Assembly (NCBI GenBank): GCA_018713365.1
Contig: DVOU01000003.1
Coordinates: 1-25,945 of the forward strand
Length of the DNA: 25,945 nucleotides
Direction: 5' to 3'
Source of the DNA: Pullichristensenella excrementipullorum
GTDB lineage: Bacteria; Bacillota; Clostridia; Christensenellales; Aristaeellaceae
In this document: one piece after another, positions 1 through 7,301 of the stretch
How positions within the stretch are numbered: the stretch's first letter is position 1
Layout: each line of letters starts with the position of its first letter
Position numbers and translations under genes: made by a program
Notes under the pieces: generated by a model
The model's database searches: none
The model's input: the letters and a program-made list of their open reading frames with translations, nothing else
What the model was told of the DNA's origin: nothing

Positions 1-276
1 CCAACGGTCGCGCGCCCCGTGCCGCAACGCCCCGCCGCGCCGCAGCGTGCCGCGACCCCTGCGCCGCAGGACGGGCGCTCCCAGGTCATTCCCGCGTCCC
101 ACCTAGCCCCCGCGCCGCAGCGGACGCCGACGGTCGCGCGCCCCGTGCCGCAACGCCCCGCCGCGCCGCAGCGTGCCGCGACCCCCGCGCCGCAGGGCAG
201 TCACTCTCAGGCCATTCCCGCGTCCCACCCATCCCCCGCGATGCAGCGGACGCCAACGGTCGCGCGCCCCGTGCCG
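1..276 (+). repeat. 126-bp in-frame direct repeats encoding Pro-rich 42-residue units
   Basis: The motif beginning ccaacggtcgcgcgccccgt at 1 recurs at 127 and 253, a period of exactly 126 bp (42 codons). Units 1-126 and 127-252 are nearly identical; the third is truncated after about 24 bp. The protein unit begins PTVARPVPQRPAAPQRAATP. The array may extend upstream of the window. Confidence 0.85.
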
Positions 277-1236
277 TCCGCAAGCGCCGCGACGGCTCCG
301 TCGCCGCGCCCCACCGCGCCTCGTCCGGCTTCCACCGGGGCCGTGGCAGATGCGTCTCGCCGTCCGGCAGGCCCGACCCCGGCGAGTGCGGCGCCTTCGC
401 GCTCTGACCCCGTCGCGCCCGCTGCCCGCCGCGCATCGCAGCCGGCCTCCCCGGCCATGACGCCGCGCCCGCCGGCCACGACGGCGACCATCGACACCTG
501 GCGTCCCAGCGAAGCATCCCGCCCGACCCCCGCGCCGCAGGACGCACACCCCCAAACCACAACTTCGCCCCGCCCGGCTCCCGCGCCGAGGCAGACGCCG
601 CCCGCCGCACGCACCCCGCAGTCTCCGCCGGAGACGCCCCCGCTTCAGGCCGCGTCCGCCCATTTCGGACCCGCGTGGCAGTCCGACGCGCCGCAGCGCG
701 CGCCCTCGAGCGGACGGCGCGGGGCCATGGCCATCATCGCCTACATCGGCCTGCTGGCGGCGCTGCTCCACGGCATGCAGATGCAGTACGCCTTCGCCGT
801 TCTCACGCTGGGAACGTGGCGCTACGCGCCCTATCTGCTCGCCCTCCTGCCGGTGATCTATCTGGCGCGGGCGACGTGGCGCGGCGGCTCGTGGCCGGGG
901 CTGGTCGCGGGCGCCGTCACGCTGCTGACCGTGCTTTATGAACTGATCGTGCGCCCCGGGGATACGCTGCCGGTCGCCTGCATCGTCGCCGGCCTCGTGG
1001 CCGCCGCCTGCTGCCTCTGCACCGGCATGGACACCGCCCCGTGGAACGCCCGCCAGCGCATGCGGACAGGCAAGCGCACCGCGACGCTGATCGTCGGCAT
1101 GCTCGGCCTTGTGCAGTTCGGCCTCGTCTGCGCCTTTGGCACGCGCGCGGCGACAGAACTCGCCGCCTCGCTGTGGCTGGCCGTCGCCCTGACGCTGGCC
1201 GTCTGGCGCTCGCCATGGGGGCAGGAGCGCGTCTGA
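1..1236 (+). CDS. Proline/alanine-rich multi-pass membrane protein, 5' end outside window
   Basis: The reading frame is open from base 1, so the start codon lies upstream; a GTG at 19 is inside a repeat and is not a convincing start. Counting from that GTG, residues 1-235 are low-complexity Pro/Ala/Arg/Thr sequence with 42-residue repeats. Residues 236-396 contain about six hydrophobic segments (roughly 236-263, 267-282, 293-312, 318-335, 354-373, 381-396). The topology would be a long disordered, probably cytoplasmic tail followed by a compact membrane domain. I recognise no catalytic motif or family and assign no function. A lipoprotein gene follows 146 bp downstream on the same strand. The membrane part supports this frame over the long antisense frames. 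Confidence 0.7.
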   Translation, partial: PTVARPVPQRPAAPQRAATPAPQDGRSQVIPASHLAPAPQRTPTVARPVPQRPAAPQRAATPAPQGSHSQAIPASHPSPAMQRTPTVARPVPSASAATAPSPRPTAPRPASTGAVADASRRPAGPTPASAAPSRSDPVAPAARRASQPASPAMTPRPPATTATIDTWRPSEASRPTPAPQDAHPQTTTSPRPAPAPRQTPPAARTPQSPPETPPLQAASAHFGPAWQSDAPQRAPSSGRRGAMAIIAYIGLLAALLHGMQMQYAFAVLTLGTWRYAPYLLALLPVIYLARATWRGGSWPGLVAGAVTLLTVLYELIVRPGDTLPVACIVAGLVAAACCLCTGMDTAPWNARQRMRTGKRTATLIVGMLGLVQFGLVCAFGTRAATELAASLWLAVALTLAVWRSPWGQERV

Positions 1237-1292
1237 GGCCCGACCCGAACAAGGATCAGCAGCGAAGCCGCCTGCGGCAGCGTTTCCCGCCC

Positions 1293-1329
1293 TGCGGGCT
1301 TTCTCAGCGCGCTGCCAGTCCGAACATCC
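1293..1329 (+). repeat. Relic of the right end of the dispersed hairpin repeat
   Basis: This segment contains gcgggctttctcagcgcgct followed by gccagtccgaacatcc. It closely matches the right terminal inverted repeat and start of the tail of the full copies near 7202-7250, 14501-14550 and 24215-24265. No left end or internal hairpin is recognisable beside it, so it looks like a decayed remnant. It sits between two codirectional genes, unlike the full copies. Confidence 0.5.
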
Positions 1330-1382
1330 CGCGGCGGGCCCTGCCCGCCCGCTCCCGCAAAGACGCAAAGGAGGAATGACGT

Positions 1383-1850
1383 GTGAAAAAGACGGCCCTG
1401 AGCCTGTTGCTGGCGGCGCTTCTGCTGCTCTGCGCCTGTTCCGGCGGCGGCGCGCAGCCCTCGGACACGGTGCGGCGCTTTGTCGAAGCATTCAACGAAG
1501 GCGACGCCGAGGCCATGCTCGACACCATCGACCCCGACATCGCCGAACAGCTGGAGAGCATGCTCGGCCTGCTCACCGGCGGATTGGGGGAGATGCTGGG
1601 GTTGGACCTGAACATGGAACTGCTGATGCAGCTCGCCCCCTTCGCCCGGGACATGCTCGATGCGCAGCAGCCGGGCGTCTATCCCGAACTCACCTGCTCG
1701 ATCGACAGCGAGGAAGTCACCGGCAGCGCGGCGGAGGTCGCCTGCACGCTCGCCATCGAACAGGCAGGGGAGACACAGACGCAAGCCGTCGTCTTCGAGC
1801 TGGAGAAGCTCAGCGGCAAATGGTACATCATGGACATGCGCGAAGCCTGA
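1383..1850 (+). CDS. Small secreted lipoprotein, NTF2/DUF4878-like
   Basis: 155 residues. The GTG start at 1383 is chosen because AAAGGAGGA (1367-1375) lies 7 bp upstream. The N-terminus is a lipoprotein signal: KK, a Leu/Ala-rich core and a lipobox ending in Cys at about residue 19 (LLCAC). After cleavage the protein should be lipid-anchored outside the membrane. The sequence SDTVRRFVEAFNEGDAEAML followed by a domain ending in GKWYIMDM resembles the NTF2-like fold of DUF4878-type lipoproteins, where an early helix binds small ligands or peptides. That family link is inference from pattern, and the ligand is unknown. Several terminator hairpins follow from 1936. Confidence 0.8.
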   Translation: MKKTALSLLLAALLLLCACSGGGAQPSDTVRRFVEAFNEGDAEAMLDTIDPDIAEQLESMLGLLTGGLGEMLGLDLNMELLMQLAPFARDMLDAQQPGVYPELTCSIDSEEVTGSAAEVACTLAIEQAGETQTQAVVFELEKLSGKWYIMDMREA

Positions 1851-1935
1851 CCCCGGAAAGGGACAGCCGCCGCCCGCCCGCAACGCGCGCCCAAGCGCCC
1901 GCCCCGCCGGGCGACGCTCGCCCCCGCCAACAACA

Positions 1936-1969
1936 AAAGCCCCGCTCAGCACACGCCAAGCGGGGCTTT
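1936..1969. terminator. Bidirectional terminator hairpin H1
   Basis: Stem AAAGCCCCGCT (1936-1946) pairs perfectly with AGCGGGGCTTT (1959-1969), with a 12-nt loop. A run of A on the left gives a T-run on the minus strand. It is the first hairpin downstream of the lipoprotein gene. Confidence 0.75.
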
Positions 1970-2060
1970 CGCGCGCCCACAAGGCAACAGCAGGGCATAG
2001 CGAACTCCGCCCCTCACCCTAAGCACCCACGCCCGCCTGCACCCGCCCCCATCAACAGCA

Positions 2061-2094
2061 AAAGCCCCGCCCAGCACACGTCAAGCGGGGCCTT
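2061..2094. terminator. Terminator-like hairpin H2
   Basis: GCCCCGC (2064-2070) pairs with GCGGGGC (2085-2091), extended imperfectly by A/T on both sides. An A-run on the left (2060-2063) makes it best suited to minus-strand termination. Confidence 0.6.
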
Positions 2095-2146
2095 CACGCG
2101 CCGACAGCGCCCCACCCGCGCCCACGCCCGCCGCCCCGCCAACAGC

Positions 2147-2180
2147 AAAGCCCTGCTCAGCACACGCCGAACGGGGCTTT
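2147..2180. terminator. Terminator-like hairpin H3
   Basis: AAAGCCCTG (2147-2155) pairs with CGGGGCTTT (2172-2180) with one G-U pair. It is the duplicated counterpart of H1, with its stem partly diverged. Confidence 0.55.
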
Positions 2181-2270
2181 CGCACGCCCACAAGGCAACA
2201 GCAGGGCATAGCGAACTCCGCTCCCCGCGCCCCCGCGACCGCCCACGCCCGCCGCCCCGTCAACAGCAAA

Positions 2271-2299
2271 GCCCCGTCCGGCGCGAAACCGAACGGGGC
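2271..2299. terminator. Terminator hairpin H4 next to the sugar kinase
   Basis: GCCCCGT (2271-2277) pairs with ACGGGGC (2293-2299). On the minus strand it lies about 24 bp after the kinase stop codon, and the A-run at 2268-2270 becomes a short T-run, so it is the first terminator met by kinase transcripts. Confidence 0.65.
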
Positions 2300-2322
2300 A
2301 TTCTCCTTCCCTTTTGCCGCCC

Positions 2323-3336
2323 TCAGGGCAGCTGTACGCGGGGGAAACCGGCCAGCAGCTTCAAACACTCCTCCAGCGGCAGCACGCCCTCGGAGGCGTC
2401 GCTCTTGCGCAGCGAGGCGACCGCCGAGGCGGTGGCGTAGGTGAGGGCCTCTTCCAGCGTGCTGTCGCGGTGCGCGCCCAGCAGCACCCCGGCGGTAAAG
2501 GCGTCGCCCGCGCCCACCGTGCCGCCGATGTACTCCCTGGGCACGATGGCGCCGGGCACGGCGTGGTACTGGCCCTCCTCGTCGATGCCGAAGCCGCCCT
2601 CCGGCGCGTGGATGACCGCCCACTTGCGCGCGCCCAGCTCCTTGATGCGCGCAAGCGCCCTGGGGATATTATCGTAGATGAGGGCGTCGTTTTCATCGCG
2701 CAGCGGCACGCCCGCGGCGATCTCGCACTCATGCTCGTTGACGCAGAGGATGTCCGTATAGCGGATGGCGGGCACGAGCAGGCGCATGCGCTCGCGTTCG
2801 GCGGCAGTCACCATGTCCACGCTGGTGAGCAGGCCCTGCTCCTGCACGTGTTTGAGCAGCCGAGCCATCTTCGTGCCGCATTCTTCGTCCGGCCCGTCGA
2901 GGGCGTCCAGCAGCAGCACGTAGCCGATGTGGAAGATCTTGCCCGGCAGGGAAGCTACCGGCACGTCCTCCTCGCAGAAGTGCGCGCAGGCGCCGGCAAA
3001 GGTCAAAAAGGCGCGCTCGCGCGTGTGTATGTTGGAAAGCACGTCCGTAAACGAGGTCAGCCCCTCGCGGCGGATCATGCTCGTGTCGATATTCTTATAT
3101 TTGGAAAGCCCCTTGAGGACCTCGTCGCCGTAGCCGTCCACGCCGATGCGGGCGCAGGCGTAGACCGGCAGCTCCGGGTCCAGCAGCGCCAGATCGCGTC
3201 CGCAGTTGGATACCAGTCCGCCCAGCGAGATGCTCACTTTCTCGATATTGCACAGATCGTGCGGCCCGGGAAAACCCGCGACCTCCTTGTGTACGTCCAC
3301 GCATGCGTGGCCGGCGACGACAATGCCGTTTCTCAT
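2323..3336 (-). CDS. PfkB-family carbohydrate kinase
   Basis: 337 residues, a normal length for the ribokinase/PfkB superfamily, which phosphorylates sugars or nucleosides with ATP in the cytoplasm. The N-terminal strand (GIVVAGHACVDVH) and the Gly-Gly substrate-lid region (SLGGLVSNCG, about 37-46) match the family. The C-terminal signature GTVGAGDAFTAGVL starts near 272 and carries the catalytic Asp of GAGD at about 278. The family usually has Asp where Gly272 stands. The ATG at 3334-3336 follows GGAGG (3346-3350 on the opposite strand) with suitable spacing. The gene diverges from rmuC. Substrate is not predictable: ribokinase, fructokinase or another sugar kinase are all possible. Confidence 0.88.
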   Translation of the reverse strand: MRNGIVVAGHACVDVHKEVAGFPGPHDLCNIEKVSISLGGLVSNCGRDLALLDPELPVYACARIGVDGYGDEVLKGLSKYKNIDTSMIRREGLTSFTDVLSNIHTRERAFLTFAGACAHFCEEDVPVASLPGKIFHIGYVLLLDALDGPDEECGTKMARLLKHVQEQGLLTSVDMVTAAERERMRLLVPAIRYTDILCVNEHECEIAAGVPLRDENDALIYDNIPRALARIKELGARKWAVIHAPEGGFGIDEEGQYHAVPGAIVPREYIGGTVGAGDAFTAGVLLGAHRDSTLEEALTYATASAVASLRKSDASEGVLPLEECLKLLAGFPRVQLP

Positions 3337-3386
3337 CCCAATGCGCCTCCAGACAAAACATGAAGTATGTGGTTAACTTTTTTAAT

Positions 3387-3415
3387 ATGATACACCATTT
3401 TTGCGGGAACTGCAA
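3387..3415 (-). promoter_or_regulatory. Sigma-A-type promoter of the PfkB kinase
   Basis: On the minus strand a -35 TTGCAG (3410-3415) and a -10 TATCAT (3387-3392) are separated by 17 bp. They lie about 50 bp upstream of the kinase start codon. Confidence 0.65.
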
Positions 3416-3454
3416 GGACAAATTCGCCGCGAAGGCAAAGTTCCCTTTCGCGCG

Positions 3455-3483
3455 TAGACAGAAGTGGGCCGGATGAGTATAAT
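3455..3483 (+). promoter_or_regulatory. Sigma-A-type promoter of rmuC
   Basis: -35 TAGACA (3455-3460) and a perfect -10 TATAAT (3478-3483) are separated by 17 bp, about 34 bp upstream of the rmuC ATG. Confidence 0.85.
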
Positions 3484-3516
3484 ATAGGTATCCTGTTGCA
3501 AGGGGTGATCCCGGCG

Positions 3517-4776
3517 ATGTCCGATCTGCGTTACATACTGCCGTTGCTGGCGGTGATGGTGGCGTTGCTCGTCTACCTGATCTGCGCGCACAGGCGCGAG
3601 GCGCGCGAGCGCGCGGCCATGGAGCGCCGCCTGACGCGCCGGCAGGCGGAGCTTCTGGAGCGGCTGCGCGTGGCCATGCACGAGAGCATGCGCCACCTCG
3701 GCCAGACCGCCGCGGGCGCGGCCACCGCCCAGCAGCTTGCCGACGCCGCGCTGGCCATGGAGACGCGCCAGGAACACCTGCGCCGGGGCGTGGAGGAGCG
3801 GCTGAATGCCGTTTCCGCCCTCAACGAAAACCGTCTCGAACAAATGCGCAGGACGCTGGACGAGCGCCTTGACGCCATTGCGCGCCTCAACGACCAGAAA
3901 TTGGAGCAGATGCGCAGGACCGTCTCCGAAAAGCTGGAAAGCACGCTGGAAAATCGCCTCGGCCAGTCCTTCAGGCTGGTCAATGAACAGCTCGCGCGCG
4001 TCCACAAGGGCCTTGGCGAGATGCAGACGCTGGCGCAGGGCGTGGGCGATCTGAAAAAGGTGCTGACAAACGTCAAGACGCGCGGCGTCTGGGGCGAAGT
4101 GCGCCTGCGCGCGCTGCTGGAAGACAGCCTTTCCCCCGGCCAGTATCTGGAAAACGCGCAGGTGCGGCCCGGCACGCAGGAGCGCGTGGAGTTCGCCATC
4201 CGCCTGCCCGCCGCCGACGGCGAGGGCGCGCTCTTGCCCGTGGATTCAAAGTTCCCGCAGGAGGACTATTTGCGGCTGGTGGACGCCGCGCAGTCGGGCG
4301 ACGCCGAGGGCGTGCGCGCGGCGCGCAAGCAGCTGGAAAACGCCGTGCGCGAACAGGCGCGGCGCATCCGCGAAAAGTACGTCGCGCCCCCCGTCACCAC
4401 GGACTACGCCGTGCTGTTTTTGCCCGTGGAGAGCCTTTACGCCGAGGTGGCGCGCGCGGACGGCCTGCTGGAAAGCCTGCAAAACACCTGCCGCGTGCTG
4501 GTGGCCGGGCCTTCGACCTTCGCGGCGCTTCTGACCAGTTTGCAAATGGGCTTTCGCACCGTGGCCCTGCAAAAGCGCAGCGGCGAGGTGCTGGAACTGC
4601 TCAGCGCCGTGCAGGAGGAGTTCCAGAAGTACGGCGATGCCGTGCGCAAGGCGCGCACGCGGCTGGAACAGGCCACGGGCGACCTTGACTTCATCGACAC
4701 CCGCGCCCGCGCCCTCAGCCGCAAGCTGCGCGATGTGGGCGACGCCCCCGCCCTGCCGGAGGAGGACGCGAATTAA
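3517..4776 (+). CDS. rmuC: RmuC-family DNA recombination protein
   Basis: 419 residues from the ATG at 3517, chosen because AAGGGGTGAT (3500-3509) is 7 bp upstream; an in-frame TTG at 3496 would destroy that spacing. RmuC proteins limit inversions and aberrant recombination at DNA repeats and contain a PD-(D/E)XK-like nuclease fold. The N-terminus is one membrane segment (about 4-22). A long charged coiled coil follows (about 25-165), with a short internal duplication around LEQMRRTLDERL and LEQMRRTVSEKL. The conserved core has TRGVWGEVRLRALLE near 188 and PVDSKFPQEDYLRL near 240. The C-terminus is again helical. It has its own promoter; argS follows with a separate one. Confidence 0.92.
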   Translation: MSDLRYILPLLAVMVALLVYLICAHRREARERAAMERRLTRRQAELLERLRVAMHESMRHLGQTAAGAATAQQLADAALAMETRQEHLRRGVEERLNAVSALNENRLEQMRRTLDERLDAIARLNDQKLEQMRRTVSEKLESTLENRLGQSFRLVNEQLARVHKGLGEMQTLAQGVGDLKKVLTNVKTRGVWGEVRLRALLEDSLSPGQYLENAQVRPGTQERVEFAIRLPAADGEGALLPVDSKFPQEDYLRLVDAAQSGDAEGVRAARKQLENAVREQARRIREKYVAPPVTTDYAVLFLPVESLYAEVARADGLLESLQNTCRVLVAGPSTFAALLTSLQMGFRTVALQKRSGEVLELLSAVQEEFQKYGDAVRKARTRLEQATGDLDFIDTRARALSRKLRDVGDAPALPEEDAN

Positions 4777-4787
4777 CCTCTCCAGCC

Positions 4788-4817
4788 TTGCACGGCGGGC
4801 GTTTTCGGGGCTATACT
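4788..4817 (+). promoter_or_regulatory. Promoter of argS
   Basis: -35 TTGCAC (4788-4793) and -10 TATACT (4812-4817) are separated by 18 bp, just after the rmuC stop and about 31 bp before the argS start. Confidence 0.65.
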
Positions 4818-4848
4818 GAAACATATCTGATACGGGAGCGTGTTTTTC

Positions 4849-6555
4849 ATGGATTTCAGGCTTGCCATCGCGCAGCAGATACTTTCCGCCCTGCCGGAGG
4901 CGTCGCTGGAGGCCGCGGACGTGGCTTCCATGCTGGAAGTGCCGCCGGATACAAAGCTGGGCGACTATGCCTTCCCCTGCTTCAAACTCTCCAAGGCGCT
5001 GCGCAAGTCGCCGGTGATGATCGCCGACCAGCTCGCCGCCGCCATCCAGGCGGACTTTCTTGCGCGCGTGGAGTCCGTGCGCGGCTACCTCAATTTCTTC
5101 ATCGACCGCGCCATCTACGCCGAGCGCGTGCTTGCCGCCGCCGAGGCGCAGGGCGACCGCTACGGCTCGGACGACAGCGGCGCGGGCAAGTGCGTGGTGC
5201 TGGATTACAGCTCCATCAACATCGCCAAGCGCTTCCACATCGGCCATCTGTCCACCACGATGATCGGCAATTCCCTCTACAAGCTCTACAGGTTCTTCGG
5301 CTGGAAAGCCGTGGGCGTCAACCATCTGGGCGACTGGGGCACCCAGTTTGGCAAGATGATCGCCGCCTACAAAAAGTGGGGCGACCGCGAAACGGTGGAG
5401 CGCGGCGGCGTGGACGAAATGGTCAAGCTCTACGTGCGCTTCCACAAGGAGGCGGAAAACGACCCCGCCCTTGAGGACGAGGGTCGCGCGTGGTTCAAAA
5501 AGATCGAGGATGGCGACGAGGAAGCCCTCTCCATCTTCAACTGGTTCAAGGAAGTCACCCTCAAGGACGCGCAGAAGACCTACGAGCTGCTCGGCGTGAC
5601 CTTCGATTCCTACGCCGGCGAGAGCTTCTACAACGACAAGATGGGCCCCGTCGTCGAGGAACTGAAGGAAAAGGGCCTGCTCAAGGAGGACAAGGGGGCG
5701 ATGATCGTCGATCTCGAGCCCTACGGCATGCCCCCGGCGCTCATCCTCCGCTCCGACGGCGCCACGCTCTACCTGACGCGCGACCTCGCCGCCGCCAAAT
5801 ACCGCAAGGACACCTACAACTTCGACAAGTCCCTCTACGTCGTCGCCTACCAGCAGGACCTGCACTTCAAGCAGCTTTTCAAGGTGCTGGAGCTGATGGG
5901 CTATACGTGGGCGAAGGACTGCGAACACGTCGCCTTCGGCATGGTCTCCTACGAGGGGCAGACGCTCTCCACCCGCGAAGGCCGCGTGGTCTATCTGGAC
6001 GACCTTCTCCATCAGGCCATCCAGAAGGCGCGCGACATCATCGAGGAAAAGAGCCCCGCGCTGGAAAACAAGGAGGAGATCGCCCGCCAGATCGGCGTGG
6101 GCGCGGTGGTGTTCTTCGTGCTTTACAACAACCGCATCAAGGACATCGACTTCTGGTGGGACCGCGCCCTCAACTTCGAGGGCGAGACCGGGCCGTATGT
6201 GATGTACACCCACGCCCGCGCCTGCTCCGTGCTGCGCAAGCCGGAGGCGCAGGCCGCCGAGGGCGTCAAGCCGGACTTTGCCGCCCTTGCCGACCCGGAG
6301 GCACAGGAAGTGGTGCGCCTCATCGAGCAGTTCCCGCTCATCCTCAAAAGCGCCCTCGAGCGCTCCGAGCCCTCGATGATCACGCGCTTTTCCGCCGATC
6401 TTGCCCAGGCGTTCAACAAGTTCTACTACGAGCGCCGCATCCTCGACGAGGACATGAGCGCGCGCGCGGCGCGCCTGCTGCTCACCCGCGTGAGCAAAAA
6501 CGTCATCCGCGTGGCCCTCTCGCTCATCGGCCTCGCCGCGCCGGAGCGGATGTAA
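4849..6555 (+). CDS. argS: Arginyl-tRNA synthetase
   Basis: 568 residues, typical for bacterial ArgS, which charges tRNA-Arg with arginine using ATP in the cytoplasm. The ATG at 4849 is preferred over the GTG at 4840 because GGGAG (4834-4838) is 10 bp upstream of the ATG but almost touches the GTG. Domains run in order: the N-terminal Add1 tRNA-binding domain (about 1-85), the class I catalytic core with HIGH at 130-133 (RFHIGHLSTTMIG), a KMSKS-equivalent LSTRE near 373-377, and the DALR anticodon-binding helices near the C-terminus (ending GLAAPERM). ArgS enzymes often have a degenerate KMSKS, so this variant is not alarming. A lipoprotein gene follows after 21 bp, probably cotranscribed. 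Confidence 0.96.
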   Translation: MDFRLAIAQQILSALPEASLEAADVASMLEVPPDTKLGDYAFPCFKLSKALRKSPVMIADQLAAAIQADFLARVESVRGYLNFFIDRAIYAERVLAAAEAQGDRYGSDDSGAGKCVVLDYSSINIAKRFHIGHLSTTMIGNSLYKLYRFFGWKAVGVNHLGDWGTQFGKMIAAYKKWGDRETVERGGVDEMVKLYVRFHKEAENDPALEDEGRAWFKKIEDGDEEALSIFNWFKEVTLKDAQKTYELLGVTFDSYAGESFYNDKMGPVVEELKEKGLLKEDKGAMIVDLEPYGMPPALILRSDGATLYLTRDLAAAKYRKDTYNFDKSLYVVAYQQDLHFKQLFKVLELMGYTWAKDCEHVAFGMVSYEGQTLSTREGRVVYLDDLLHQAIQKARDIIEEKSPALENKEEIARQIGVGAVVFFVLYNNRIKDIDFWWDRALNFEGETGPYVMYTHARACSVLRKPEAQAAEGVKPDFAALADPEAQEVVRLIEQFPLILKSALERSEPSMITRFSADLAQAFNKFYYERRILDEDMSARAARLLLTRVSKNVIRVALSLIGLAAPERM

Positions 6556-6576
6556 GGCGAAAGGCGGGCCGTGGGG

Positions 6577-7008
6577 ATGAAACGGGCATGTCTTTTGGTG
6601 CTGACGGCTGCGCTGGCGCTGTGTTTTGCCGCCTGTTCCGCGCCGCAGGAGGAAGTTGTGGAAGACAGCTTCACGCTGCGCTTCGCCTGCGAGAGCGAAG
6701 ACGTGTACCAGATCTTCTACACCTATTGCGTCGGCGGCGAGCGGCGCGGCATGGGCGGCGCGGCAGACCTCGACGGCAAGGAACTTTCGCCCGATGCGCC
6801 GCTGGAAGTTCCTCTGTTCCGCGCCTCCTTTGAGGAGGGCGACGACCTTTCCGCATTTTCCATCGACCTTTCGCCCTACGGCAAGGATGATACCGCCGCG
6901 CGCGGCACCACCGCGCCGCTGGCTTTCCCCGTGCAGTGGGGCGGGACCTATAACATCGTTCTGTCCGGCGACGAGGCAAATGGCTTCACGGCGAGCTTGG
7001 CCGCATAG
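6577..7008 (+). CDS. Small secreted lipoprotein of unknown function
   Basis: 143 residues from the ATG at 6577; a GTG two codons upstream (6571) is also in frame, and the purine-rich aaggcggg at 6561-6568 suits the ATG. The N-terminus has KR, a hydrophobic stretch and a lipobox ending at Cys about residue 20 (CFAACSA), so the product should be lipid-anchored. The mature part is acidic, has two further cysteines and looks like a small beta-rich domain. I recognise no family. It begins 21 bp after argS and likely shares its transcript. A strong hairpin follows at 7018. Confidence 0.75.
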   Translation: MKRACLLVLTAALALCFAACSAPQEEVVEDSFTLRFACESEDVYQIFYTYCVGGERRGMGGAADLDGKELSPDAPLEVPLFRASFEEGDDLSAFSIDLSPYGKDDTAARGTTAPLAFPVQWGGTYNIVLSGDEANGFTASLAA

Positions 7009-7017
7009 AAAAACCGC

Positions 7018-7046
7018 GCGCCCGGAGAAAACGCTTCTCCGGGCGC
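7018..7046 (+). terminator. Terminator hairpin left of repeat copy 1
   Basis: GCGCCCGGAGAA (7018-7029) pairs perfectly with TTCTCCGGGCGC (7035-7046) around a 5-nt loop. The surrounding 37 bp (7016-7052) recur with two mismatches at 7257-7293. The A-run at 7009-7013 precedes it, but no T-run follows on the plus strand. Confidence 0.75.
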
Positions 7047-7052
7047 TTGGCT

Positions 7053-7250
7053 CAGAGCGCTGACAAAGCCCACAACCGCAAAAATTGCTCCGATTAAAAT
7101 TAAATCGGACGCAATTTTTGCTTCCTGCGTCAGCTGCACTTGCATCCTGCGGTCACTTACGTCTATGTAAGCTCCCTTGGGTGCAAGTTTGCTTCCTTGG
7201 CTTGCAGGCTTTCTCAACGCTCTGTCAGTCTGTTGCCTTTGTCAACATCC
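7053..7250 (+). repeat. Dispersed hairpin repeat, copy 1 (long form)
   Basis: Terminal inverted repeats at 7053-7075 and 7202-7224 (cagagcgctgacaaagccc versus ggctttctcaacgctctg) enclose an internal hairpin. Its stem is 7078-7088/7111-7121 plus 7090-7095/7103-7108. A second arm, 7139-7149 with about 7179-7189 (cttgcatcc/gggtgcaag), is absent from the other copies. A tail (7225-7250) ends in tttgtcaacatcc. It lies between two convergent genes, and with the flanking hairpins accounts for all of the intergenic 7009-7301. I see no coding sequence in it. The family is unknown to me; it could be a non-autonomous mobile element or a structured RNA. Confidence 0.8.
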
Positions 7251-7258
7251 AGAACAGC

Positions 7259-7287
7259 GCGCCCGGAGAAAACACATCTCCGGGCGC
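7259..7287. terminator. Terminator hairpin right of repeat copy 1
   Basis: GCGCCCGGAGA (7259-7269) pairs with TCTCCGGGCGC (7277-7287). It duplicates the hairpin at 7018-7046. It is followed by gttttgg on the plus strand and lies 14 bp after the stop of the minus-strand ADP-ribosylglycohydrolase, so it probably terminates that gene. Confidence 0.75.
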
Positions 7288-7301
7288 TTGGCTGTTTTGG
7301 C

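Larger units (their letters stand above)
1936..2300. repeat. Tandem duplication of a ~210-bp noncoding unit with two hairpins
   Basis: Between convergent genes there is no supportable ORF, but four similar hairpins occur (H1 1936-1969, H2 2061-2094, H3 2147-2180, H4 2271-2299). A tail reading cccacaaggcaacagcaggg then catagcgaactccgc follows H1 (about 1976-2010) and recurs after H3 (about 2187-2221), 211 bp apart. H2 and H4 are about 210 bp apart and share cccacgcccgcc-type upstream sequence. The region is therefore a diverged tandem duplication of a two-hairpin unit. The plus strand is strikingly C-rich and G-poor outside the stems. Confidence 0.75.

Noticed and set aside
1..276. CRISPR array
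   Set aside because: Repeats have a 126-bp period with no distinct spacers and stay in coding frame.
103..1491. 462-codon minus-strand frame opposite the first gene
   Set aside because: Arg/Gly-rich reverse of a Pro/Ala-rich coding sequence; the plus frame has clear membrane segments.
1936..2300. CRISPR or riboswitch array
   Set aside because: Repeats are terminator stems with irregular spacing and a duplicated unit; no variable spacers and no cas genes.
4246..6213. 655-codon minus-strand open frame opposite rmuC and argS
   Set aside because: It is antisense to two well-identified genes, has His/Val/Gly-rich low-complexity sequence and no family motif; such frames are common in GC-rich DNA.
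7053..7250. Remnant of an insertion sequence with transposase
   Set aside because: No open frame with transposase features; the element is too short and consists of hairpins.
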